From positions 1 to 64,000 of the forward strand of contig JAGXRF010000132.1 of the NCBI GenBank assembly GCA_018335925.1: a stretch of DNA of 64,000 nucleotides, written 5' to 3'. Position numbers and translations under genes: made by a program. This DNA is from Flavobacteriales bacterium. GTDB lineage: Bacteria > Bacteroidota > Bacteroidia > Flavobacteriales > Flavobacteriaceae. Shown in pieces: positions 57,591-64,000 of the stretch. The notes under the pieces are model-generated. The model searched no databases, was not told the origin of the DNA, and saw nothing but the letters and a program-made list of their open reading frames with translations. Each line of letters begins with the position of its first letter. Positions within the stretch are counted from its first letter, which is position 1.

Positions 57591-58048
57591 CTTATGAGGG
57601 ATTGAACAGAAAGGGTGAAAAATCTCAATTCTGGATTTTACGCAAAAACAACAAAGTTTCTGCCATCCATTTTTATGGAATAAATAACCCTATACAATCG
57701 TCCTATGAATTGCTTTGGCGAGAAATAAAGGAATGGGAAAATAATTCGGGTATAACTATTCAAAACACACTAAGACGAATTCTTGAAAACTATTTCAGCA
57801 TTTTAGGAAGCAAACGAGATGATGTTTTAATAAATAAGTTTTCAACTCAAGAAGAAAGAGAAATTTGCAGGTCTTTATTAAGTTGGGCAAATGAGGGTTC
57901 TCATACCTTGCCTGATGATTTATTTATTGAAGCTCCTGACGGAACTATTACTAAATACTTGGAAGTGTTTAAAAATATATTTAGCCACACAGAAAATATT
58001 GGTCATTACAATATGATGATGGGGATTGGCGAAGAAATTGAAGTGTAG
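57584..58048 (+). pseudogene. C-terminal fragment of an RloC/AAA_13-type ATPase
   Basis: The open frame gives SYEGLNRKGEKSQFWILRKN, HFYGINNPIQSSYELLWREI, TLRRILENYFSILG, LLSWANEGSHTLPDDLFIEA and HTENIGHYNMMMG. This is the usual C-terminal region of AAA_13 (COG4694) proteins, which include the RloC and PrrC-associated anticodon-nuclease ATPases found in type I restriction loci. The Walker motifs and the rest of the protein are missing: the frame emerges from the REP-like repeat. It is followed by the promoter of the intact AbiE pair. Confidence 0.65.
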
Positions 58049-58073
58049 CTATGATAAAAAATCCAAGAGGTAT

Positions 58074-58116
58074 AGTATGGTTAACTTTGCAATGGAGTTG
58101 CAAAGTTAACCATACT
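58074..58116. promoter_or_regulatory. Long perfect inverted repeat between the RloC fragment and abiE
   Basis: AGTATGGTTAACTTTGCAA (58074-58092) and its exact complement (58098-58116) are separated by TGGAG. It lies 78 bp before the antitoxin start. It may be a terminator-like hairpin for the upstream gene or an operator for the antitoxin; AbiEi antitoxins are known to bind inverted repeats in their own promoter. No T-tract follows. Confidence 0.75.
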
Positions 58117-58132
58117 TCATTAGATTTCAAAA

Positions 58133-58177
58133 TGTCCAGTTTTTTTGCTAATAAACTGGACAAATTAACTATCTTTG
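58133..58177 (+). promoter_or_regulatory. Promoter with operator-like palindrome for the AbiE pair
   Basis: TATCTTTG at 58170-58177 fits the Bacteroidota -7 box (TAnnTTTG), with TTTG at 58144-58147 as the -33 box 22 bases upstream. The palindrome TGTCCAGTTT/AAACTGGACA (58133-58142 and 58153-58162) covers the -33 region. The start codon is 16 bp past the -7 box. The overlap suits autorepression. Confidence 0.6.
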
Positions 58178-58193
58178 CACTACAATAAAAAGA

Positions 58194-58919
58194 ATGAAAA
58201 CAGCTGAATACATAGCATTTACTATAGACAGGCTACCCAAAGGCTATGTGTTCACCTATGCTGATTTTGCTACAGAGGTGAATCAAAAGGAAGCGGTGAT
58301 AAAAGCCCTAAACCGTATGGTAGCTTCGGGCAAAATTGCCAAACTATCCAAAGGCAAATACTACAAACCCGAAAATACCCCTTTTGGTAATCTTCAACCC
58401 AATCAGGCACAAGTAGTAAAAGACTTATTGGAAGAAAACGGAAAAATAGCAGGCTATCTCACGGGTTATAGTATTTACAATCAGTTGGGCTTAACCACAC
58501 AGGTAAGCAATACCATACAAATCGGGAAAAATCAAATTCGCCCCAATTTTAAAAGAGAACGCTATACGATTGCTTTTGTAAAGCAAAAAAACACCATCAC
58601 CAAAGAGAATATTCCTTTGTTGCAGCTATTGGATGCCATCCGATACATCAAAAAAATACCTGATGCCAGTATAGAAGCATCCTGCAAACGGTTCTTAGCC
58701 ATAATAAATAACTTTACAGACAAAGAAACAATTACCTTGGTCCGCTTGGCATTAAAATATCCACCTGCTACAAGGGCTTTATTAGGTGCGTTGTTAGATC
58801 AATTACAACAGGGCAATACAGCTGAACCACTTTTTAAATCATTGAACCCAATTACTAAGTATAAACTAACAGGTGCAGCGAAAGCAATTTCCAACATCGA
58901 AAAATGGAATATTGTATGA
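58194..58919 (+). CDS. AbiEi-like (DUF6088) antitoxin
   Basis: 241 aa. The N-terminal winged helix (YVFTYADFATEVNQKEAVIK then LNRMVASGKIAKLSKGKYY) is typical of DUF6088/AbiEi antitoxins. The middle contains the conserved block KIAGYLTGYSIYNQLGLTTQ and the C-terminal half is helical. It should repress its own promoter and counteract the toxin encoded next; its stop overlaps the toxin start (ATGA). It is intact, unlike the unrelated-subtype copy at 46678. The frame is clean and no transfer signature is visible beyond its position between gene fragments. Confidence 0.87.
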   Translation: MKTAEYIAFTIDRLPKGYVFTYADFATEVNQKEAVIKALNRMVASGKIAKLSKGKYYKPENTPFGNLQPNQAQVVKDLLEENGKIAGYLTGYSIYNQLGLTTQVSNTIQIGKNQIRPNFKRERYTIAFVKQKNTITKENIPLLQLLDAIRYIKKIPDASIEASCKRFLAIINNFTDKETITLVRLALKYPPATRALLGALLDQLQQGNTAEPLFKSLNPITKYKLTGAAKAISNIEKWNIV

Positions 58920-59905
58920 ACCTACACGAGAATAAAACCTTATTCAGACAAGCTGTTCAGTTTACGGCTGACCAAATGAAAATCCCTGCTATTTATGTGG
59001 AAAAAGACTATTGGGTTACCTATGCTTTGTTTACCATTTTCAATAATGATATTGGCAAAGACACCGTGTTTAAGGGAGGAACAGCACTATCCAAGTGTTA
59101 CTATATGATTGAACGATTTTCGGAAGATATTGACTTGGTAGTATTAAGGCGAGAAGGAGAAACAGACAGCAAGTTAAAATCAAAATTAAAAGCAATAAGT
59201 ACAGTTGTAGAAACCGTATTGCCCGAAGTAACTATTGAAGGTATTACCCATAAAATGGGAATGAACCGAAAAACGGCACACTCATACAACAAAGAATTTA
59301 AAGGTGATCACGGACAAGTAAGAGATGTGATAATTTTGGAATCAACTTGGCTTGGATACTGCGAACCATTTACTACCAAAAGCATTATTTCATTTGTTGG
59401 TCAAATGATGTTGGATAATAAGCAGTCTGATATTGCCAAAGAAAACGGGCTACTTCCTTTTGACCTATTGGCATTAGAACCCATAAGAACCATTTGTGAA
59501 AAAATAATGAGTTTGGTTCGCTTTTCTTATGGAGAAAATCCGATAGATGATTTAAAGAAAAAGATACGGCACACCTATGATTTACATCAGCTACTTAAAC
59601 AAGAGGAGTTCTTCAAGTTTTTTCAATCAACGGCTTTTGATGAAATGCTTTTAAAAGTAGCTAATGATGATGTCACCAGTTTTAAAAACAACAATCAATG
59701 GCTTGTCTATCATCCAAATGAAGCACTTATATTCAAAGACTTGGAAAATGTGTGGAATGAGTTGAAGACGATTTACAACGGTGACTTTAAAAATTTGGTG
59801 TACGGAGAATTACCCAAAGAAGAAGCGATTTTGGAAACCTTAAAATTGATTCAAGAAAGGTTAAAAGCAATTTCTTGGACAATAAAAATTGAACCCAAGG
59901 AATGA
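58916..59905 (+). CDS. AbiEii/AbiGii-family nucleotidyltransferase toxin
   Basis: A 329-aa protein with the nucleotidyltransferase signature FKGGTALSKCYYMIERFSED followed by IDLVV (GG-T, then D-x-D). It also has the family motif EPIRTICEKIMSLVRFSYGE and a C-terminal helical domain (DLKKKIRHTYDLHQLLKQEE). Members pair with AbiEi-type antitoxins and block growth to stop phage, in some cases by modifying tRNA. ATG 58916 overlaps the antitoxin stop. An in-frame ATG at 58904 would add four residues but lacks that coupling. The toxin stop in turn overlaps the HsdR fragment start (ATGA), so all three were once one operon. Confidence 0.88.
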   Translation: MNLHENKTLFRQAVQFTADQMKIPAIYVEKDYWVTYALFTIFNNDIGKDTVFKGGTALSKCYYMIERFSEDIDLVVLRREGETDSKLKSKLKAISTVVETVLPEVTIEGITHKMGMNRKTAHSYNKEFKGDHGQVRDVIILESTWLGYCEPFTTKSIISFVGQMMLDNKQSDIAKENGLLPFDLLALEPIRTICEKIMSLVRFSYGENPIDDLKKKIRHTYDLHQLLKQEEFFKFFQSTAFDEMLLKVANDDVTSFKNNNQWLVYHPNEALIFKDLENVWNELKTIYNGDFKNLVYGELPKEEAILETLKLIQERLKAISWTIKIEPKE

Positions 59906-60003
59906 AATTCACGGAAGAAAAATTAGAAAAGGCATTTACCGAGTTGTTGGGGCAAGAAAGATTTTGCAGAATAGTCAACGTAACAAGTCACAATAAACAA
60001 TAG
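59902..60003 (+). pseudogene. N-terminal fragment of a type I restriction HsdR subunit
   Basis: From ATG 59902, overlapping the toxin stop by 4 bp, the frame reads MKFTEEKLEKAFTELLGQER, then a few further residues before TAG at 60001. The MKFTEEKLE.AF.ELLGQ start is characteristic of many Bacteroidota type I R subunits, which are around 1000 aa. Everything after about residue 25 is missing. It marks a deletion end of a type I restriction-modification locus. Confidence 0.6.
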
Positions 60004-60066
60004 GCAATAGAGTAACAATAGAAAAGAACAACGAAGGCATCACGGCATCTACCCAAAAGTGGCGGT

Positions 60067-60687
60067 TCAGTGGAGACAATCCCAAACCAGAGATTCTGAA
60101 AAGTCTTTTGAAATGTATTGCGTATAGTTTTTTCCGCTCCTTCCCAGCGAACCGTTCATTTCCAGCAGGTACCCACCTCTCCAGGGCCTTGCCAATTCAA
60201 TGTAGATATAGTCATCCCTCTGGATGTAATCTGTGATATGGTGGATTTCATAGGTACTTTCCGAAAGACCCAGGATGCTTCTTGCCAGGGTATTGTTGGA
60301 ACTTTTTTCGGATTGCTCACGGGTAAAAACTTCAAATATCAATTTATCCAATACCCGATAGCTAATGGCGGTGGGTTTGGAAACCGGCTGTTTGAAACTG
60401 TTCTCTAAATCAAGTTTTACTAAGTTTTCTTTGATAAGGGATCGGTCAGGCCTGAAAGCCCCGAACCAGAATCGATCGGATGTACCTCCGTAGAGAAGCG
60501 TATTTCCATTTTTGTCCAGCTGGAAATACCTGAGGAAATTCAGGTTCGAGGTGACTATCGATTTGCCGTAAATAGCCATGAGGCTATCCGTTTCCACTCG
60601 TTCAGGATTCTCTGGGACAGGATTAGGGATCGTACTGCAGGAAACAGCTAATCCGAGAAGCAGAAAAATAATGACCAGTCGTATCAT
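60067..60687 (-). CDS. Lipoprotein of unknown function
   Basis: 206 aa with a lipoprotein signal (hydrophobic start and lipobox LAVSC at residues 13-17). The mature protein has two similar-looking beta-rich stretches (NFLRYFQLDKNGNTLLYGGT and RDDYIYIELARPWRGGYLLE) and no family I recognise. It faces away from the IetAS module and begins next to the right REP-like repeat. It is probably anchored in the outer membrane. Confidence 0.7.
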   Translation of the reverse strand: MIRLVIIFLLLGLAVSCSTIPNPVPENPERVETDSLMAIYGKSIVTSNLNFLRYFQLDKNGNTLLYGGTSDRFWFGAFRPDRSLIKENLVKLDLENSFKQPVSKPTAISYRVLDKLIFEVFTREQSEKSSNNTLARSILGLSESTYEIHHITDYIQRDDYIYIELARPWRGGYLLEMNGSLGRSGKNYTQYISKDFSESLVWDCLH

Positions 60688-60726
60688 ACAAAAAAATGGT
60701 TTTCACTAAGATAAAAAGAGGAAAAC

Positions 60727-61040
60727 AAATGATAAATACCCACTACCCGGTATTTTTTCTTCCCTAAAATTCCCTTTCTTGGCACGACGAAGCCTTTGAT
60801 AATCAGAAATAGTAATCGAGTGAATTGCCAAAGGATTACAAAACTTGGAAACTCCACTGAATGATCGCTTTCTCCTGGAGAGCCTGTCCCGAGTAGCGTA
60901 GCGGATCGGGAAGAAGAAGGGATGAGGTAGAAGAGGAGGGGCGTGGTAATAAAGCCAATTACAAATTGGTAAGGATAGTAGGGTGGAATTGCAAATTCCA
61001 CCTAGTCCCAACGATAATTTGACTACTCCCAGAGGGGAGC
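60727..61040. repeat. REP-like repeat, right copy
   Basis: Counterpart of 57289-57590, in the same orientation. It starts with the ATACC...GGTAT hairpin, then ATTCCCTTTCTT, TGATCGC, the palindrome CCAATTACAAATTGG (60955-60969) and a nine-base perfect stem GGTGGAATT/AATTCCACC (60982-61002). Segments TCCCGA...TCGGGA are interspersed (60887-60911) and recur just right of the copy (61044-61080). It separates the lipoprotein gene from ietA. Confidence 0.7.
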
Positions 61041-61112
61041 CTGTCCCGATATTTTAATCCCGAAAGATTACGAATCGGGAGCGAAGCTTATCGGGAGAGG
61101 GGTAAGGTAGGA

Positions 61113-61138
61113 AAATACCCAGTTGTGGGTATTTTTTT
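61113..61138. terminator. Terminator-like hairpin before ietA
   Basis: AAATACCC pairs with GGGTATTT across AGTTGT, followed by a T-run. Nothing codes on the + strand just upstream, so it may insulate ietA from read-through. Confidence 0.65.
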
Positions 61139-61232
61139 TCAGCCACAGATTGTCTAGTTTACAAAACAAAGAGGATAGAATTTAACCCGATTACCAGGGC
61201 GATTTTGTTCCTTTGTGGGAATTCTATTGAAT

Positions 61233-62216
61233 ATGGCAAGAGCAGATTTGTTGGTTAAATTGGTAAAAGCAGGGCTTTCAAGTGATCTGGGTCTTTTTAC
61301 CAGGGTGACAGAATCCATTATTGCGGAGGAGAGAAGCAAACAGCACCACATTCTTGCTGACCAGCTTGATGAGCTCCTGAGGTCTGCAGAAAGCAGGGGA
61401 TCTCGGGGTAATTCCGGTAACTCAAATCTACTTGGACAGCGGTTCGAAAACTTCCTTTTTAAAGTCAAACCAGAGAAAAGATTGGATGATTTGATACTTT
61501 CCGAAGAAAATTTTGGAAAAGTAAATGAAGTGGTTCAAGAGCACTTTCGGGCAGATATTCTCCGTTCTTATAATCTCGAGCCGCGAAACCGAATTCTGCT
61601 TTCCGGTGCACCGGGAAATGGAAAAACTTCATTGGCCGAAGCTATTGCCCAGTCCTTGATGATTCCGTTTTACGTAATTCGTTACGATGGTATTATTGGA
61701 AGTTACCTTGGGGAAACTGCCACACGGCTAAAGCAAATGTTTGATTTTGTTCGTACCCAGGAGTGTGTGTTATTTTTTGATGAGTTTGATGCAATCGGAA
61801 AGGAGCGGGGAGATCAGCATGAAACCGGGGAAATCAAGCGAGTGGTTAGTTCCTTGCTGATGCAGATTGATCGCCTTCCTTCGTATGTGGTGGTGGTCGC
61901 CGCTACCAATCACCCCGAACTATTAGATCGTGCGGTGGGCAGAAGGTTTCAGGTAAAACTGAATTTGGACAAACCCACAAAAACAATGATTGTCCGCTGG
62001 CTTAAGAAATTTGAAAATCAAGTGAAATACTCTTTAGACCATTCCTTGGATAAAATCGCGTCGAAACTGGAGGGCCTAAGCTTTTCCGAGGTGGAAGACT
62101 TTGTACTCGATATCCAAAGGAAGTACATTCTTTCCCTTCCAGAAGCCAATGTTAAAAAAATCGTCGAGGAGTGTTTGACTTATCATACACTCAAAGGCGA
62201 ACCGAATGGCAGATAA
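61233..62216 (+). CDS. ietA: IetA-like AAA ATPase of an IetAS defence module
   Basis: 327 aa. An N-terminal helical part (residues about 1-90) precedes a single AAA domain with Walker A (LSGAPGNGKTS, residues 125-132), Walker B (CVLFFDEFDAI, Asp183-Glu184), sensor 1 (VVVVAATNHPELLD) and an arginine-rich second region (AVGRRFQVKLN). It overlaps the subtilisin-like gene by 11 bp. That gene order is the IetAS pair, first described as a plasmid-stability system in Agrobacterium and later as an anti-phage system. The ATPase presumably controls the protease. A GTG at 61215 would add six residues; the ATG at 61233 is preferred. Confidence 0.83.
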   Translation: MARADLLVKLVKAGLSSDLGLFTRVTESIIAEERSKQHHILADQLDELLRSAESRGSRGNSGNSNLLGQRFENFLFKVKPEKRLDDLILSEENFGKVNEVVQEHFRADILRSYNLEPRNRILLSGAPGNGKTSLAEAIAQSLMIPFYVIRYDGIIGSYLGETATRLKQMFDFVRTQECVLFFDEFDAIGKERGDQHETGEIKRVVSSLLMQIDRLPSYVVVVAATNHPELLDRAVGRRFQVKLNLDKPTKTMIVRWLKKFENQVKYSLDHSLDKIASKLEGLSFSEVEDFVLDIQRKYILSLPEANVKKIVEECLTYHTLKGEPNGR

Positions 62217-64000
62217 AAAACCACTTTTAATTTTTCCAACTCCGGGTATAGCTGCTAGAGAACCTTTAGGTTCAGGTAATTCCGGTATTCACCTACCTGA
62301 CCATGAAAGGCAAAAGGAAAGAATAGGAAGACGATGGCAAACCCTTAAAGATGCCTTCGATAAAGAAGCGATAAGCCTTTCTCTCAAGCCGGAAGGATTT
62401 TTTACCGAGTATATTGTAGTCTTTGAGATAGCAGGTTCGATCGATGAGTTTTACAAAGCGATCAAAGAAGTACCTGGAATGTTCTTTCTAAAGGAACTAT
62501 TGGAAGAATTTGAACCGGATGAGGATTTTTACAAAGGCGATCATGATAAATATAAAGGTCGGATTTTTGTTTCCATGGTTAACAAAAAATCCATAGATGA
62601 AATAATAAGGCTTTGGAAGATTTTTGAAAAGAATAGAGAAGCCACTTTTGATTCAGGATTAGCCAAATTCAAAGAACTGTTCAAAAGATTAAAAAATGTA
62701 AGGCATTATTCTGTAGAGGATAGATTGATGGATACAGGAATGCCTCAATACTTGGATGGAATAAGAGAAATGGGGCAGGAAACTGTTCGTTTTGAAGTTG
62801 AATTTACCTATCCCGAAAGTAAAAGAAGAAGAGAAATTGCCTTTGAAGAATTCCAAACTTTAATCTCTGAAGCTGGCGGAAGTGTTTTAGTGAGCTCCAA
62901 GTTTGATTTGATGGCCATTCGGTATTTCGCTTGTCTCGCTGATGCTCCTGTCTCTGCATTTGAAAATATCACTAATCAAACCAGCGTCAGATTTTTAAGA
63001 GCATCCAACGTTTTATATTTCAGACCACCGGGACAGGCAAAAGTTTCCGTGGAATCAAATGAAACCATCGAACTTGAAAGTGAATTTCGGGCAGATGAGC
63101 CCTTAGGAGATCCGCTAGTAGCGATGTTTGATGGCTTGCCATTGGAAAATCATGAATTGCTTCGTGGGCGGCTTTTAGTTGACGATCCCGATGGATTTGC
63201 TTCCAAGTATGTAGCCAATACTAGAATTCATGGAACTGCCGTGGCATCTACTATTTGCCATGGAGATTGGAATGGGGAGAAACAATCGCTCTTGCGACCC
63301 ATCTATGCCAGGCCTGTGATGCATTACAATGGATTTGATGGCGAAGAATTTCCTCAAAATAGATTGTTGATTGATTTGCTTCACAGCGCCATTGTGCGAA
63401 TGATCAAAGGCAACACTCATCAGGCGCCTGTTGCTCCTAGGGTAAAAGTGGTTAATTTGTCGCTAGGAGATGTTTTTCGCCCGTTCAGAAGAGAAATGAG
63501 TTCTTGGGCAAAATTCTTGGATTGGGCAGCTTTTGAATACAACCTACTCTTTATTGTCAGTGCAGGTAACTTCGGAGAGTCTATAGAATTTACAATAAAC
63601 CCTTCTGAATTCACGAATCCAATTTCGGAAGAGGGCAAGAAGTCTTTTTTGGATCAAATGCTGAAGCAGGATTTCAATCGCAAAATTCTGTCACCTGCTG
63701 AATCGATTAATGCCCTATCTGTTGGAGCATTGAATAAGGATGAGGCTGAAATCGATCCAAGCCAACCCATGTTTTTCGCTAGAATCCATGTTACCGCTGA
63801 TCACGGATACATAGCCCCCTATTCCAGATTTGGCTGGGGGATGAATGATTCAATAAAACCGGATATTCTGATGCCCGGCGGGAGAGTGTTAATGAGGAGA
63901 GTTCCGGCTGACCGGGGTAGAGATCATGTCAATTTGGTGTTTGGACCAAATGGAAATGATCAGCCACCTGGGGTATTGGTAGCCACTCCAGGATCCGAAG
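62206..64000 (+). CDS. ietS: IetS-like subtilisin (S8) protease, cut by the window edge
   Basis: 598 codons are visible and the frame is open at the edge. A large N-terminal region (residues 1-300) without a signal peptide precedes the peptidase domain. The catalytic Asp309 (VAMFDGLP), His342 (RIHGTAVAS) and the oxyanion Asn455 (FIVSAGNFGE) are all seen in the expected order. The catalytic Ser (GTS-type motif) must lie beyond 64000. The protease is therefore cytoplasmic, as expected for IetS rather than for a secreted subtilisin. It starts inside the ATPase gene and is translationally coupled to it. Its target is unknown. Confidence 0.85.
   Translation, partial: MADKKPLLIFPTPGIAAREPLGSGNSGIHLPDHERQKERIGRRWQTLKDAFDKEAISLSLKPEGFFTEYIVVFEIAGSIDEFYKAIKEVPGMFFLKELLEEFEPDEDFYKGDHDKYKGRIFVSMVNKKSIDEIIRLWKIFEKNREATFDSGLAKFKELFKRLKNVRHYSVEDRLMDTGMPQYLDGIREMGQETVRFEVEFTYPESKRRREIAFEEFQTLISEAGGSVLVSSKFDLMAIRYFACLADAPVSAFENITNQTSVRFLRASNVLYFRPPGQAKVSVESNETIELESEFRADEPLGDPLVAMFDGLPLENHELLRGRLLVDDPDGFASKYVANTRIHGTAVASTICHGDWNGEKQSLLRPIYARPVMHYNGFDGEEFPQNRLLIDLLHSAIVRMIKGNTHQAPVAPRVKVVNLSLGDVFRPFRREMSSWAKFLDWAAFEYNLLFIVSAGNFGESIEFTINPSEFTNPISEEGKKSFLDQMLKQDFNRKILSPAESINALSVGALNKDEAEIDPSQPMFFARIHVTADHGYIAPYSRFGWGMNDSIKPDILMPGGRVLMRRVPADRGRDHVNLVFGPNGNDQPPGVLVATPGSE

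Overview
The window reads as a chromosomal segment of a Bacteroidota bacterium, most likely a Cytophagales member close to Cyclobacteriaceae (Algoriphagus-like). Grounds for this: a type IX secretion cargo tail and a PorP/SprF partner, a SusC-style TonB receptor with a carboxypeptidase-regulatory N-domain, a Reg_prop/Y_Y_Y sensor, TAnnTTTG-type promoters, almost no Shine-Dalgarno sequences, and a BmgA-like relaxase. The species assignment is inference.

Region 1 (about 0.3-20.2 kb) is a sensory-signalling cluster on the + strand. It holds a six-TM histidine kinase coupled to a CheB-CheR-PAS-kinase fusion, then two very large soluble PAS/GAF kinases (1742 and 2141 aa), each followed directly by a single receiver. 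The first receiver is canonical. The second has Asn at the phospho-acceptor site, and a third stand-alone receiver has Glu there, so the cluster grades from true receiver to pseudo-receivers. Region 2 (20.5-27.4 kb) holds an iron-uptake pair (TonB receptor and PepSY membrane protein) with a recognisable promoter/operator. Opposite it lie a propeller sensor that ends after its phosphoacceptor helix, with no ATPase domain, and a canonical receiver.

Region 3 (27.4-39.9 kb) is a 1.6 kb graveyard with an IS3 orfA fossil. It is followed by a 2906-aa MBG/YDG adhesin with a recent 2,010-bp internal tandem duplication, its PorP/SprF partner, a strong terminator and an exported DUF3108-like protein. 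Region 4 (40-49 kb) is a mobilizable element: excisionase-like HTH protein, candidate oriT, MobC, MOBP relaxase, coupling protein, a dead AbiE toxin-antitoxin pair and an ArdC-like protein. No integrase was seen.

Region 5 (49-64 kb) is accessory DNA rich in fragments. It carries an MDMPI/DinB-type protein, a zinc ribbon protein, a DUF4236 protein, a GIY-YIG nuclease, a MORN protein, a pentapeptide-repeat protein between two decayed SF1-helicase remnants, and a PARG-like protein. An intact AbiEi/AbiEii pair is trapped between the tail of an RloC-like ATPase and the first codons of a type I restriction HsdR; this looks like the leftover core of a type I restriction island, and REP-like repeats flank it. 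The window ends in an IetAS-type anti-phage module, an AAA ATPase overlapping a subtilisin-like protease that runs off the edge.

The best candidates for unusual biology are the receiver/pseudo-receiver series with the giant PAS kinases, the ATPase-less propeller sensor, the IetAS module, the restriction-island fossil bracketed by covarying REP hairpins, and the PARG-like protein.
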